Source of the DNA: Flagellimonas hymeniacidonis
GTDB lineage: Bacteria; Bacteroidota; Bacteroidia; Flavobacteriales; Flavobacteriaceae
Length of the DNA stretch: 64,000 bases
Direction: 5' to 3'
Assembly: GCF_008040165.1 (NCBI RefSeq)
Contig: NZ_VRUR01000001.1
Coordinates: forward strand, 1,135,349-1,199,348
Part shown: piece by piece, positions 22,337 through 32,112 of the stretch
Layout of the letters: each line of letters opens with the position of its first letter
Numbering within the stretch: position 1 is the stretch's first letter
Translations under genes and position numbers: made by a program
The notes under the pieces: generated by a model
The model's input: only the letters and a program-made list of their open reading frames with translations
Databases searched by the model: none
What the model was told of the DNA's origin: nothing

Positions 22337-23962
22337 TTATTTTAATAGACTGGTATACTTTTTACGGTCTTTCAATAGTGCTGTTGCCGCAAGAATGGCA
22401 TCATCATGTTTCAAGTAATATTGATACAATCCTTCACGGTAGAAATAGCGCTTGATAATTTCATCTTCAAGATTTTTTGTTATTTCTTTTTTAAAGGTAT
22501 CCAAAGCTAAAATTTTGCCCTTGTTTACCGCAAGCAATAAGTCCTTGTATTTGTTTTGGACATCTGGCCCCAACAAATGGTCATCGGCATTAATAGATTG
22601 CTCCAACAATTCTTCGGTTTCTGTTTGAAAAGAAAAATCCTGTGCTTGCGCAAAGGTTTTGAAAGTATTAAAATCGCTTTCAGAAAAAGCAAAATCATCA
22701 ACAGTATCAAAGGAGTGGTCATAATAGAAATCCGTGGCAAAATCAAAAACAATATTGTTTTGTTGCAGGGCATCCATCAAGGTATTTGATTTAAGTGATG
22801 TAATTTCCACATCGGGCATAACACCTCCACCATCTTGCACCTTACGCCCATTTCTTGTGGTAAATTCTTTAAAGTTTGTATTTCGCACAGCATTGCCTTC
22901 ATGGTCTCTGTTCCAATAATCCAAGGACTGAATGCAACGCCCTGAAGGAGTATAATATCTTGAAATAGTGACTTTGAGCTGGGTTCCGTATGTGAGTTTT
23001 AAAGGGCGTTGTACCAAGCCTTTTCCAAAGCTTCTGGCACCCATAATAACAGCGCGATCCAAATCTTGGAGTCCGCCCGAAACAATTTCGCTTGCAGAGG
23101 CACTTCTGCCATTTACGAGCACAACCAAGGGAATGTCCAAATCTTCTGGCTGGTTTTTGGTCTTATATTCTTGGTTAAATTTTTTGACTTTGGATTTGGT
23201 GGTTACGATCAGCTCTCCCTTTGGAACAAATAAATTGGTGATATTAATGGCTTCTGAAAGAAGGCCGCCAGGGTTTCCACGTAAATCAAGAACCAAACTT
23301 TCCGCGCCTTTTCCTTTTAAATCTTGCATGGCAGCTTTGGTCTGGCTTGATGCTTTTCTATTGAATTTTGAAAGAACGATATAACCCGTCTTATCATCGA
23401 TCATATCATAAAAAGGGACCGCATCCACATCTACACCTTCACGATTGATCGTTGCTGTTTTTGTTTCACCTTGCCTTACAAAAGTGATATTTACGCTGGT
23501 ATTGTTTGACCCCTTGAGCAATTCACTGGCATTATCATCAAAGTCTGACACCTTTATGTCCCCAATTTTAATGATTTCATCACCAGCTTTTAGTCCAGCT
23601 TTATCCGCGGGGTAATCTTTATAAGGCTCCACAATCACCAGCTTGCTTTCATAAGAACGCACCAAGGCTCCTATTCCTGAATATTCTCCTGCATTATTGA
23701 TTTTATAGGCTTCTACATCTTGTTCGTTTAAAAAACGGGTATAGGGGTCAAGCTCATCCAGCATATTCTTAATGGCGGAGTCCATTAATTCTGCAGGATT
23801 GGTTTCGTCAACATAATTCATGTTGAGCTCTTTGAAAAGTGTAGTGAAAATTTCTATTTGCTTTGCAATTTCAAAAAAATCACTTTTAAAACCACTTCCT
23901 ACTATTAAAAAAGCAACGGCTACAATAGGAATTAGAATCTTTTTGTTAATCAATTTTTTCAT
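22337..23962 (-). CDS. S41 family C-terminal processing protease
   Basis: Periplasmic or membrane-tethered serine protease of 541 residues related to CtpA/Prc. An N-terminal membrane anchor or signal (KKILIPIVAVAFLIVGSGF) is followed by 'MNYVDETNPAELMDSAIKNM' (helical S41 N-domain), a PDZ domain (about 90-175: 'GEYSGIGALVRSYESKLVIV', 'KAGLKAGDEIIKIGDIKV'), and the peptidase core with 'LVLDLRGNPGGLLSEAINI', then the catalytic Ser in 'VLVNGRSASASEIVSGGLQD' and Lys in 'GARSFGKGLVQRPLKLTYG'. The C-terminal 180 residues are a Bacteroidota extension. It overlaps rnpA by 17 bp on the 5' side. Confidence 0.93.
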   Translation of the reverse strand: MKKLINKKILIPIVAVAFLIVGSGFKSDFFEIAKQIEIFTTLFKELNMNYVDETNPAELMDSAIKNMLDELDPYTRFLNEQDVEAYKINNAGEYSGIGALVRSYESKLVIVEPYKDYPADKAGLKAGDEIIKIGDIKVSDFDDNASELLKGSNNTSVNITFVRQGETKTATINREGVDVDAVPFYDMIDDKTGYIVLSKFNRKASSQTKAAMQDLKGKGAESLVLDLRGNPGGLLSEAINITNLFVPKGELIVTTKSKVKKFNQEYKTKNQPEDLDIPLVVLVNGRSASASEIVSGGLQDLDRAVIMGARSFGKGLVQRPLKLTYGTQLKVTISRYYTPSGRCIQSLDYWNRDHEGNAVRNTNFKEFTTRNGRKVQDGGGVMPDVEITSLKSNTLMDALQQNNIVFDFATDFYYDHSFDTVDDFAFSESDFNTFKTFAQAQDFSFQTETEELLEQSINADDHLLGPDVQNKYKDLLLAVNKGKILALDTFKKEITKNLEDEIIKRYFYREGLYQYYLKHDDAILAATALLKDRKKYTSLLK

Positions 23963-24341
23963 GGCATTCTTTTTTTATAAATGCGGACAAAAGTTGTTGA
24001 ATGGCCCTATTTACTTCATCATACTCGGGCATCTTATTACCAAGATATAAAAATAGAAACGCAAAGTTTCCCTCTATCTTGTTAAAAGCTTCTTGCTTGT
24101 TTTGTCTGTAAGCCTCTCTAAGTAAGCGCTTAATACGGTTGCGCTTAACAGCGCTTTTAAATTTTTTCTTTGGCGCAACAACACCTACTTTAATGCGTTC
24201 CCCATCATCAAAGCTTACCTGGGTATATAACAGCTTTACAGGAAATGCCTTAATACTCTTTCCTTCAACAAAAAGTTGTTCGAAAACCCTTTTGCTTTTG
24301 AGTTTTTCTCTTTTTTGGAAAGTGAATTTATTTAAAGTCAT
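23946..24341 (-). CDS. rnpA: Ribonuclease P protein component
   Basis: Protein subunit of RNase P, which matures the 5' ends of tRNAs together with the M1 RNA. The 131-residue length is usual. The family core is visible: 'TFQKREKLKSKRVFEQLFVE', 'KVGVVAPKKKFKSAVKRNRI', then 'KRLLREAYRQNKQEA' (the RNR signature R-N-R-x-K-R-x-x-R-E). Unlike in many bacteria, rpmH is not upstream here; an M1 peptidase gene is. It overlaps the start of the S41 protease gene by 17 bp, a common pairing in Flavobacteriaceae. Confidence 0.95.
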   Translation of the reverse strand: MTLNKFTFQKREKLKSKRVFEQLFVEGKSIKAFPVKLLYTQVSFDDGERIKVGVVAPKKKFKSAVKRNRIKRLLREAYRQNKQEAFNKIEGNFAFLFLYLGNKMPEYDEVNRAIQQLLSAFIKKECHEKID

Positions 24342-24431
24342 ATTAAAGCTGGCCCATAGGGAGACAGGAAAATTTTACTTTTCCAAGATACAGGTAAAGA
24401 TATTAAGAATTAAACTCTGGGCAGTCAGGGT

Positions 24432-26288
24432 TTAATCCAGCAATTTTTGATGAATATTGTTCTCACCATTAACATCCGCCATAAGTTGGGACGGATCAAT
24501 CATAATTGCCTTAATTTCTTCTAAAGGGCGATCAATAACAAAACCATAGGTTGGATGGGCCCATGCCCAATCATCTAAAACGGTCCTTTTTAAATTGGGA
24601 TATGGATTATCTTTCTCCCCCCGCATCATGCGCAGGGGAACATAAAAAGTTTCTTGTGTGCCATCCGAATTGACCACCAAAATGTCCAGTGGCATGGGCA
24701 TTTCGCCAATTCGTTCCAGTACCACCGTGGTTTTTCCATTTTCCGATTCAACAGTCTTTATGCCATAGTCAATGGTGTTTGTGGTTTGGGTCCAATCGGT
24801 CAAGTACCAATCCAACTCCATTCCAGATACTTTTTCGGCAGTTCTTTTAATATCATTGGGCACTGGATGCTTAAACTTAAAGTCTTCATAGTATTTTCCG
24901 ATGGTTTCCATCAACTTGTCTTGTCCGATGACATAACCCAGTTGGGAAAGAAAAATAGACCCTTTGCTATACGCTGCAATCCCATAAGCAAAATTGGTGG
25001 AGTAGCGATCAGCATGGGCCGTTTGAGGGAGCTCTAGACCAGAATTTACCAAAGCATAGTACCCCTTGTATGAGCCTTCAAAAGGATTCTCCTTGCCTTG
25101 CTCCATAATTTCGTTCATGCATAAACTGCTGATAAAGGAGGTAAACCCTTCATCCATCCACTCATATTTTGATTCGTTTGTGGCCAAAATATGCTGAAAC
25201 CATGAATGCGCCATTTCATGGACCATGACCCCAACAAGACTGCCAAAGTTCCTTTTTCCGGTTATTAAGGTACTCATGGCGTATTCCATTCCACCATCTC
25301 CTCCTTGCACCACAGAATACTGATCGTAGGGATATTGGCCTATATTTTTGCTAAAGAAACGCATGGCATCTTCTGTTTTAGGCTGCAATTTTTTCCAATT
25401 TTCAATAATTTCTGGGTCGTTTTTATAATAAAAATGTAGCGTAGGGCCCCCCTCCATTTTTAAAACATCATGAATGTAATCGGGATCAGCGGCCCACATA
25501 AAATCATGAACGTTTGGAGCTTTAAAGTGCCACGTTAATTTTTTGCCTTTGGTCTTTACGGTTGTACCTGGAGTTTGATATCCATGTCCAATTTCTTCCG
25601 GATTTTGTAAATATCCAGAACCTCCTACAGTGTATTTCTTGTCTATGGTAAGTTTTACATCAAAATCACCCCAAACACCATGAAATTCTCTGGCGATGTA
25701 CGGATTTGGGTGCCATCCTTCAAAGTCATATTCCGAAAGTTTTGGATACCACTGGCTCATAGATAGAGCAACACCTTCGCTGTTGTTTCTACCGGAACGT
25801 CTTATTTGCAAAGGAACTTGTCCCTTAAACTCCATGTTTAGCGTAGTCTTTGCTCCAGAAGGAATAGGTTCGGCTAAATCCACTACCAAAATGGTTCCTT
25901 CTTCCGCAAAAGAAACTGGCTTGCCATCTTGAGTCAAGGTTTGCACATGAAGATATCCCATTTCGGTTTCGGATAGCAATGAAATTCTGCTTTTTTCATT
26001 TTCCATCATTCTACCATCTGGGTCTTTAACATTTTGTAGACGAACATCCATTTCGCTACCTGGTTGAAAAGCATTAAAATAAAGATGATAATACACTCTT
26101 TTCAACACGTCTGGTGAGTTGTTGGTATAGACCAGTTTTTGGGTTCCCGTGTATTGAAATGTTTCCACATCCATATCAACCTCCATCGTATAATCTACAT
26201 GCTGCTGCCAGTATGAGGTGTTATTTTGACCGAAGAGGAAAGAAACTCCAGTAAGAACAGTAAAAATGAAAGACAATAAGGTTCTCAT
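24432..26288 (-). CDS. M1 family zinc metallopeptidase
   Basis: Exported aminopeptidase-like enzyme of 618 residues with a signal peptide (MRTLLSFIFTVLTGVSFLFG, cut before QNN). The N-terminal beta-saddle domain (about 25-270) begins 'WQQHVDYTMEVDMDVETFQY'. The catalytic domain holds 'VVQGGDGGMEYAMSTLITGK' (the GxMEN-like exopeptidase motif, here GGMEY) and the zinc motif 'MVHEMAHSWFQHILATNESK' with the downstream Glu in 'EWMDEGFTSFIS' (HExxHx18E). The change of GAMEN to GGMEY is seen in this bacterial subgroup. It lies 1 bp from the S8 protease gene, suggesting a peptide-degradation operon. Confidence 0.93.
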   Translation of the reverse strand: MRTLLSFIFTVLTGVSFLFGQNNTSYWQQHVDYTMEVDMDVETFQYTGTQKLVYTNNSPDVLKRVYYHLYFNAFQPGSEMDVRLQNVKDPDGRMMENEKSRISLLSETEMGYLHVQTLTQDGKPVSFAEEGTILVVDLAEPIPSGAKTTLNMEFKGQVPLQIRRSGRNNSEGVALSMSQWYPKLSEYDFEGWHPNPYIAREFHGVWGDFDVKLTIDKKYTVGGSGYLQNPEEIGHGYQTPGTTVKTKGKKLTWHFKAPNVHDFMWAADPDYIHDVLKMEGGPTLHFYYKNDPEIIENWKKLQPKTEDAMRFFSKNIGQYPYDQYSVVQGGDGGMEYAMSTLITGKRNFGSLVGVMVHEMAHSWFQHILATNESKYEWMDEGFTSFISSLCMNEIMEQGKENPFEGSYKGYYALVNSGLELPQTAHADRYSTNFAYGIAAYSKGSIFLSQLGYVIGQDKLMETIGKYYEDFKFKHPVPNDIKRTAEKVSGMELDWYLTDWTQTTNTIDYGIKTVESENGKTTVVLERIGEMPMPLDILVVNSDGTQETFYVPLRMMRGEKDNPYPNLKRTVLDDWAWAHPTYGFVIDRPLEEIKAIMIDPSQLMADVNGENNIHQKLLD

Positions 26289-26289
26289 G

Positions 26290-27942
26290 TTATTTTGTGT
26301 TATTGTTTAAGGTCATTTTGCCTTTTGAAATGTTTCCTGCTAAAAGAAGGGCATTGTAAGCATTGACCATTTTACCTGATTTTGAAATTTGATTGAAGGT
26401 TGTTGCATTTGAAGGATCCCCAGATACAATGACGGAGGCCTTTGAACGTAATCCTGATTGAATTAAGATTTGCTTTACTTGCGAAGCAGATAATTGAGGG
26501 TAATATGATCTAATCAATGCGGCGACACCGGCAACTGCAGGAGCGGCCATGGATGTACCACCCATAAAGTCATAAGAATTATTGGGCAAGGTGGAATAGA
26601 TGGCATCACCAGGAGCAAAAACATCAACATTTTGCTTTCCGTAATTTGAAAAACCTGCTACCATTTTAGAACCGTAACTGCTTGTTAAAGCACCAACAGT
26701 AATTACATTATTCGCAAATTCTGAGCCATTATAGCTGTGGTCGTTGGGATAATTGGGGTTTTCAGGATTGTCCAGGTCATCACCGTCATTTCCAGCTGCA
26801 TGCACAATGAGGACATCTCTTGATGCGGCATATTGAATCGCATCATACACCCATTGCGCATTTGGTGAAAAAGATTTTCCAAAGCTACAATTGATGATTT
26901 TTGCGCCATTATCAACCGCATATCTAATGGCCATAGCGATATCCTTGTCGTATTCATCGCCATTTGGCACAGCACGTACACTCATTAATTTTACATTTTT
27001 GGCCACTCCATTAACACCCTTTCCATTGTTTCTTTCTGCGGCAATAATTCCCGCTACATGGGTACCATGGCTTTCGGTATCAACTCGATTTTTTGGGTTT
27101 CCATTTCCATAAGATTTGTCGTTTAAATCATATGGATTATCACCTACTGGAGTTCTTCCATTAAAATCTTTGTTTAGGTTGTAATTTACTTGATCTGTAA
27201 AATAAGTAATGCCTTCGGAAAGCTCTTCCATAACACTTGAAATGTCTTCTCCGTAAGTAAACATCTGTGTTAAGACCGCAACAGTTTGTTGCATTTCCTC
27301 AGTTTTGGCATCAATGGCCAACAATTCTTTTTTGGTGTAGGAGTCTTTGCCCAGCTTCTTTTTTATGGTCTCGTCAGCATTTTTTACTACTTGAAAAATC
27401 TGCTCATATTGCTGTTTGTTTTGTAGCGCTTTTGGATATGCTTCATCCAGCTTTAATCGTGCTTTTGCTCTTGCCGAGGCATCCCCAACATTTAAACGAA
27501 GCATCCGCACATATTCCAACTGTTCATTGTACGCTTCTCCTAAAAAGTTATATCCGTGTATATCATCTATATATCCATTGCCATCATCATCTTTTCCATT
27601 ATTTGGTTTTTCGCCTTTGTTGGTCCAAAGCACATCAACCAAGTCTTCATGTTCAATATCCATCCCAGAATCAACCACTGCAACAATTACCGTTTTCCCA
27701 CTCTTGTTTTTAATGATTTCTTTGTAGGCTTTATCAACACTCATTCCCGGAATGGTATCTGTGATGAGATCAGCATGACCCCAGACTTTTTTCTGTGCCT
27801 CAGTGAGTTCAGAAACCTTAAGTGGAACGGTGTCTATATTTTCCACTGGAGTAGACACCAAAGAGGTGGTTGAGCTACAGCCCATTAAAAATAACGAGGT
27901 GGAAAGAAATACAAAAGATAGTTTGGCGTATGTGCGATTCAT
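26290..27942 (-). CDS. S8 subtilisin-like serine protease lipoprotein
   Basis: Lipid-anchored serine protease of 550 residues (MNRTYAKLSFVFLSTSLFLM then GCSS, lipobox LMGC). The S8 triad is complete: Asp in 'VIVAVVDSGMDIEHEDLVDV', His in 'DTESHGTHVAGIIAAERN', Ser in 'YDFMGGTSMAAPAVAGVAAL', plus the oxyanion Asn in 'DVLIVHAAGNDGDDLDNPEN'. A helical insert of about 120 residues lies between the Asp and His (LGEAYNEQLEYVRMLRLN onwards), which is characteristic of a Bacteroidota subtilase group. It is upstream of the M1 peptidase by 1 bp, so both enzymes are likely made together for outer-envelope proteolysis. Confidence 0.95.
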   Translation of the reverse strand: MNRTYAKLSFVFLSTSLFLMGCSSTTSLVSTPVENIDTVPLKVSELTEAQKKVWGHADLITDTIPGMSVDKAYKEIIKNKSGKTVIVAVVDSGMDIEHEDLVDVLWTNKGEKPNNGKDDDGNGYIDDIHGYNFLGEAYNEQLEYVRMLRLNVGDASARAKARLKLDEAYPKALQNKQQYEQIFQVVKNADETIKKKLGKDSYTKKELLAIDAKTEEMQQTVAVLTQMFTYGEDISSVMEELSEGITYFTDQVNYNLNKDFNGRTPVGDNPYDLNDKSYGNGNPKNRVDTESHGTHVAGIIAAERNNGKGVNGVAKNVKLMSVRAVPNGDEYDKDIAMAIRYAVDNGAKIINCSFGKSFSPNAQWVYDAIQYAASRDVLIVHAAGNDGDDLDNPENPNYPNDHSYNGSEFANNVITVGALTSSYGSKMVAGFSNYGKQNVDVFAPGDAIYSTLPNNSYDFMGGTSMAAPAVAGVAALIRSYYPQLSASQVKQILIQSGLRSKASVIVSGDPSNATTFNQISKSGKMVNAYNALLLAGNISKGKMTLNNNTK

Positions 27943-27969
27943 ATATAGTATTTTATTGAATGTAAAACT

Positions 27970-28836
27970 TTATTGAGGATCGAATATTTCATTGAAAGAA
28001 AACAATTCGTTCAAGCGTACACCTTTTTCTGTTTGCTTTAAGGTGCACAACTGATTATGTGCATCGTGTTCAAAAAACAACAAAAAGTCGTTTTCTGCAA
28101 CGGTATTTAAAAATTTAGCCTTTTCATCCAACGTTAAAAGAGGCCTAGTATCGTACCCCATTACATAAGGCACAGGAATATGCCCTACAGTTGGAACTAA
28201 ATCGGCAACAAAGACAATTGTTTTTCCTTTGTAGTTAATGTAAGGTAGCATTTGCTTTTCTGTATGTCCATCTGCAAAAAGAATACCAAATCCTAATTCT
28301 GATCTTTCCATGAAAGACGCACTGCCTCTTTCCACAAAATGGAGTTGACCACTTTCTTGCATTGGGATTAGGTTTTCCTTTAAAAAGGATGCTTTTTCCC
28401 GAGCGTTTGGATTTGTGGCCCATTCCCAATGATTCTTGTTGGTCCAAAAACGAGCATTTTTAAAGGCTGGCTCATATCCTGTTTTGTCAGTATTCCACTG
28501 GATACTACCTCCACAATGATCAAAATGAAGATGCGTCATAAAAACATCGGTGATATCATCTCGGTGGAACCCAAACGCGCTTAGAGCGTTATCCAAAGAA
28601 TGATTGCCCCAACGATAATAATAACTAAAGAACTTTTCTGATTGTTTGTTTCCGAGGCCCGTATCAACCAAAATAAGCTTGTCCCCATCTTCAATAAGAA
28701 GGCATCTAGCGGCAAGGTCAATCATATTATTGGAATCGGCAGGATTGGTTTTACTCCAAATAGACTTTGGAACCACCCCAAACATAGCGCCACCGTCTAG
28801 CTTAAAATTTCCAGTCTCAATAGGATAAATAGTCAT
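27970..28836 (-). CDS. MBL-fold metallo-hydrolase
   Basis: Metallo-beta-lactamase-fold hydrolase of 288 residues without a signal peptide. The metal-binding motif is 'VFMTHLHFDHCGGSIQWNTD' (HxHxDH), with a later Asp in 'TIVFVADLVPTVGHIPVPYV' and His in 'FFEHDAHNQLCTL'. The start 'IYPIETGNFKLDGGAMFGVV' and 'RCLLIEDGDKLILVDTGLGN' is typical of the quorum-quenching lactonase-like or YtnP-like subgroup, but the substrate cannot be decided from sequence. It starts 91 bp from the end of the SulP gene, with a hairpin terminator in between. Confidence 0.9.
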   Translation of the reverse strand: MTIYPIETGNFKLDGGAMFGVVPKSIWSKTNPADSNNMIDLAARCLLIEDGDKLILVDTGLGNKQSEKFFSYYYRWGNHSLDNALSAFGFHRDDITDVFMTHLHFDHCGGSIQWNTDKTGYEPAFKNARFWTNKNHWEWATNPNAREKASFLKENLIPMQESGQLHFVERGSASFMERSELGFGILFADGHTEKQMLPYINYKGKTIVFVADLVPTVGHIPVPYVMGYDTRPLLTLDEKAKFLNTVAENDFLLFFEHDAHNQLCTLKQTEKGVRLNELFSFNEIFDPQ

Positions 28837-28883
28837 TCAGAAAAGTAAATGGCGTGCAAAATAAGAAAAGCCTAACGCAAATT

Positions 28884-28917
28884 GTTAAAAAACATGGGTT
28901 TATAACCCTATTTTAAC
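28884..28917 (-). terminator. Two-tier hairpin terminator after the SulP operon
   Basis: Nested inverted repeats GTTAAAA/TTTTAAC and GGGTT/AACCC. On the minus strand the stem is followed by a T run (CATGTTTTTT), fitting an intrinsic terminator for the usp-sulP operon. Confidence 0.65.
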
Positions 28918-28926
28918 AAAAATGAC

Positions 28927-31143
28927 TTAGGACGAATGCTCTAAGAGTCTTTGCAGTTGCTGTCCAAAATAGATTAGCGCTTTTGTTTCTTGCACACTTA
29001 AAAGGCGCTCCTTTTTTAAGATTAACAACGAATGCCCGTTAGATTCTATGTGGTAGTATGGATTACTTTCAAGGAAAAAGATTAAGTCATTATGGAATAG
29101 TGCTTGAATCTGAGTTGTTTTTTCACCACTTAAAAAGAAACGACGATTAAAATCTGGATGATTTTCAATAGGGATATCCTTGAACCCGGCCAGCTTGTAA
29201 ATTCGCTCCAAAAGCCCTTCTTTATCCAAAGAAAAAACAGGAAGCGGATTAGCAAGGGATATATGCATTATGGTTGCTTTAACGACCTCCTTTGCAACAA
29301 AGGCACCTTCAGTAAATTCCACATCGAAAACCGAATTTTTTCCTTTTTCATCCTTAAGATGATTATAGAGATAGCTGATTTCTCGTGACTTAAAGAAAAT
29401 AAAAGTAGATAAAAATGAGGTTTTAATATTTTTCTTGGCGTTATAGGACCACCCATACTCGGCCGATGTTGCCTTTAAATTTGTTTGCCTTCTGGTAAAG
29501 TATTTTTCTATGGGTTTTAATGTTTCTAGAGGCAATATTTTTCTGATTGCAAAGGGGTGCCTGGAATCTGTACCATGTTTATCTAAACCTATAAGCTCTA
29601 TACTTCCTTCTTTTTTAGTAAAGGTCTCCATATAATTTTCTAACCCCTCCATTGCAGTGTGATCTACAAAACCACACATGGAAAAATCCACAATTACGTG
29701 TTGATCCTCTGGAATGGCATCAAGTTTATTTTTTAGCTTATAAAAATTGAGAAAACTGCAAAAATATTTTACACTTACATAGTAATTTTTCCCTTCGTTT
29801 TCTTGAAACATTAAAACATTGGGCTTAAAAAGATTCCCCAAAAACAGTAACGCACTTTTGTTTATGACCATATGAATGACAAGGGTAATAAGGATTCCAA
29901 CCGCAATTCCAGTAATGAGATTCGTAAAAAGAGTTATAAGAAGTGTCGTTAAGAAAATCACGATTTGCTCTTTCCCAATTTTAGCCACTTTACGGAATGT
30001 TTTGGGCGTTGCCAATTTATAACCGGTATACACCAAAATTGCGGCTAGAGCTGCCAGAGGAATTTTTTTAAGCTGTTCTTGAAACAATAAAATGAATACG
30101 ACCAGAAACGCGGCATGAAAAAGGTTGGCGGATCTATTGGTCGCTCCGTTGTTTACGTTGACAGAACTTCTTGCAATTACTGTTACAACATTAAGGCCCC
30201 CTACCAATCCACTTAAAGAGGTAGCCAATCCAAGTGCCTTTAGGTCCTTATTGACATTGGATCTTCTGCTTTGAGGGTCCAATTTATCAACTGCTTTAAT
30301 ACTCAAAAGGGATTCGATACTGGCAATAAGGGTTATGGCAAAAACACTTAATATAAAATCTTTTTGCAATGCCTTTGAAAAGTCTGGAAAGGCTAGGTTG
30401 GACAACACATTTTCCGGAATGGAAATCAGATAAGATGAATCCATGGGAAAAGGCAGATTCAACCACCCAAAAGAATAACTAAAACCAACGGAGAGTATCA
30501 ATATCCACATTGGCGCAGGAATCAATTGAAAATATGGATTTCTAATTTTTGAATAAAAGACCATAATGAACAGACTTATAATACCAATTCCGGCAGCAAC
30601 CATTTCTTCAATAGTGCCGTTTTGAAACAAGTCGGTTAACCCTGCGGGGATTTGTGCTAAAAGCGAAACGATACTTCCATGTTCATTGTTGTGCCCGATC
30701 ATAATATGGAATTGCTTTGCAAAAATTCCCCATCCAATAGCCGCAAGCATTCCTTCGATGGCCGATGCAGGGAAGAAGTCTGCTAAGCGTCCCATTTTTA
30801 AAAACCCAAGGAGCAGCATTAATACCCCAGAAATAACAATCGCCGCAAGGGTAAACAAATAGCCCTGGTATAAATCTCCGGCTCCTAGCGTTGTTATTGC
30901 ACCCAACAGCACGATGACCAAACCATTTCCAGGGCCAGTTATCGTCACTTTGGAACCTCCCAAGAGCGAGACCACAGTACCACCGACAATAGCAGCTATG
31001 ATACCAGAAATAGGTGGGGCATCACTTGCAATTGCCAATCCTAACCCTAAAGGCAGTGCAATTAAGGACACGACAAAGCCTGAAAAAAAGTTTTTTGGCA
31101 AGTCCTTTATGAATGGGTTGGTATGGTTGGTTTTTGGCGTCAA
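28927..31143 (-). CDS. SulP family anion transporter with STAS domain
   Basis: Inner-membrane anion transporter of 738 residues (sulfate, bicarbonate or similar). The N-terminal half holds 10-14 hydrophobic helices, starting 'NFFSGFVVSLIALPLGLGLA' with the SulP signature. It includes 'GTVVSLLGGSKVTITGPGNG' and 'ASIESLLSIKAVDKLDPQSR'. A STAS domain follows ('DQHVIVDFSMCGFVDHTAME'), then an extra C-terminal region of about 200 residues not found in simple SulP proteins. It overlaps the upstream universal-stress gene by 4 bp, so translation is coupled. In marine bacteria such proteins often act in bicarbonate uptake; here no carbonic anhydrase is visible, so the substrate is open. Confidence 0.9.
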   Translation of the reverse strand: MTPKTNHTNPFIKDLPKNFFSGFVVSLIALPLGLGLAIASDAPPISGIIAAIVGGTVVSLLGGSKVTITGPGNGLVIVLLGAITTLGAGDLYQGYLFTLAAIVISGVLMLLLGFLKMGRLADFFPASAIEGMLAAIGWGIFAKQFHIMIGHNNEHGSIVSLLAQIPAGLTDLFQNGTIEEMVAAGIGIISLFIMVFYSKIRNPYFQLIPAPMWILILSVGFSYSFGWLNLPFPMDSSYLISIPENVLSNLAFPDFSKALQKDFILSVFAITLIASIESLLSIKAVDKLDPQSRRSNVNKDLKALGLATSLSGLVGGLNVVTVIARSSVNVNNGATNRSANLFHAAFLVVFILLFQEQLKKIPLAALAAILVYTGYKLATPKTFRKVAKIGKEQIVIFLTTLLITLFTNLITGIAVGILITLVIHMVINKSALLFLGNLFKPNVLMFQENEGKNYYVSVKYFCSFLNFYKLKNKLDAIPEDQHVIVDFSMCGFVDHTAMEGLENYMETFTKKEGSIELIGLDKHGTDSRHPFAIRKILPLETLKPIEKYFTRRQTNLKATSAEYGWSYNAKKNIKTSFLSTFIFFKSREISYLYNHLKDEKGKNSVFDVEFTEGAFVAKEVVKATIMHISLANPLPVFSLDKEGLLERIYKLAGFKDIPIENHPDFNRRFFLSGEKTTQIQALFHNDLIFFLESNPYYHIESNGHSLLILKKERLLSVQETKALIYFGQQLQRLLEHSS

Positions 31144-32063
31144 GTTCTTTTTCTAACTATCAAAAGGTCGGTTGGTAAATCGGATAAAATATATTCAATA
31201 TCATGAGGAAAAATTCTGTCCAAAACACCTGTTTTTTTAGGAGCATTCATAACCAATAAATCGGCCCGTACCACCTCAGCATAATGCCCTATGGAATACC
31301 CTCTTTTTCCAAAAATGCTTTGGGTTTTTACTTTTAATTCATTTAAATACGTTTTGGGAATTGACTTTAAAATTTTTCGAACCCTGGAATCCTCCCTATT
31401 TTTTAATCGTTCTTTTAAAATGGTAGCTCGTTTAAGTGACTTGTCATCTTCAATATCCACTGCAATTTCTTTCTGGCGTATTTCTTCTACAATCGTAAGC
31501 TGCTTAGCTCCCAAAGCGTGGGAGACATAAAATGCATTGGAAATGGCAAATGGCGTTTCTTCATCTTCCAAGCCATTTACCACTACATGTTTACAAGGAA
31601 CGCGCTCTTCAGATGGTTTTATTAACAATAAGACGGAGCAGCAAACATTTCGAGTTAATTTTCGGGCTATGGAACCTACATAAAATTGATATAGATTTTC
31701 ATGCTGAAGGGCGCCAAGAATAAGAAGATCAATCGCAGAATTTTGACAGGTATCCAGTAATACTTGATTAGGTTTTCCAGTCTTCCATTGCACGGAAACT
31801 TCAAGATCTTTGTGCTCAATATGCGATAGGATTTCATGTATTTGCCGCGCTTTCTTTTCCGTTTTACTTCCCACATGTAATAGAATGAGCTTAGCTCCCA
31901 AAAAATGAGAAATCCTTGAAGTCTCCAACACATTGATCTTTAACGAGGGGGAAAATGCAAATCCAAATAAAACGGTTTTAAAAGGTTGGTTCAAGAACAC
32001 ATCTTTAAAGATAGAGCGCCAATATAGCACATAATGGACAAAGAGAGGAACAGCACTTGTCAT
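31140..32063 (-). CDS. Tandem universal stress protein (UspA-like)
   Basis: Protein of 307 residues with two UspA-like domains. Domain 1 (about 28-150) has 'KTVLFGFAFSPSLKINVLET', 'FLGAKLILLHVG' and 'AIDLLILGALQHENLYQFYV'. Its end 'GSIARKLTRNVCCSVLLLIK' corresponds to the ATP-binding G-x2-G-x9-G(S/T) segment, here degraded. Domain 2 (about 160-307) ends 'HYAEVVRADLLVMNAPKKTG' and 'DIEYILSDLPTDLLIVRKR'. UspA proteins respond to stress and may bind nucleotides. The 4-bp overlap with the SulP transporter suggests it regulates or is regulated with that transporter. It is divergent from the antiporter gene. Confidence 0.85.
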   Translation of the reverse strand: MTSAVPLFVHYVLYWRSIFKDVFLNQPFKTVLFGFAFSPSLKINVLETSRISHFLGAKLILLHVGSKTEKKARQIHEILSHIEHKDLEVSVQWKTGKPNQVLLDTCQNSAIDLLILGALQHENLYQFYVGSIARKLTRNVCCSVLLLIKPSEERVPCKHVVVNGLEDEETPFAISNAFYVSHALGAKQLTIVEEIRQKEIAVDIEDDKSLKRATILKERLKNREDSRVRKILKSIPKTYLNELKVKTQSIFGKRGYSIGHYAEVVRADLLVMNAPKKTGVLDRIFPHDIEYILSDLPTDLLIVRKRT

Positions 32064-32112
32064 TTAGCAACAATCTGGAAGAAAAACTGTAAATTTCAAA
32101 AAAACTATACCA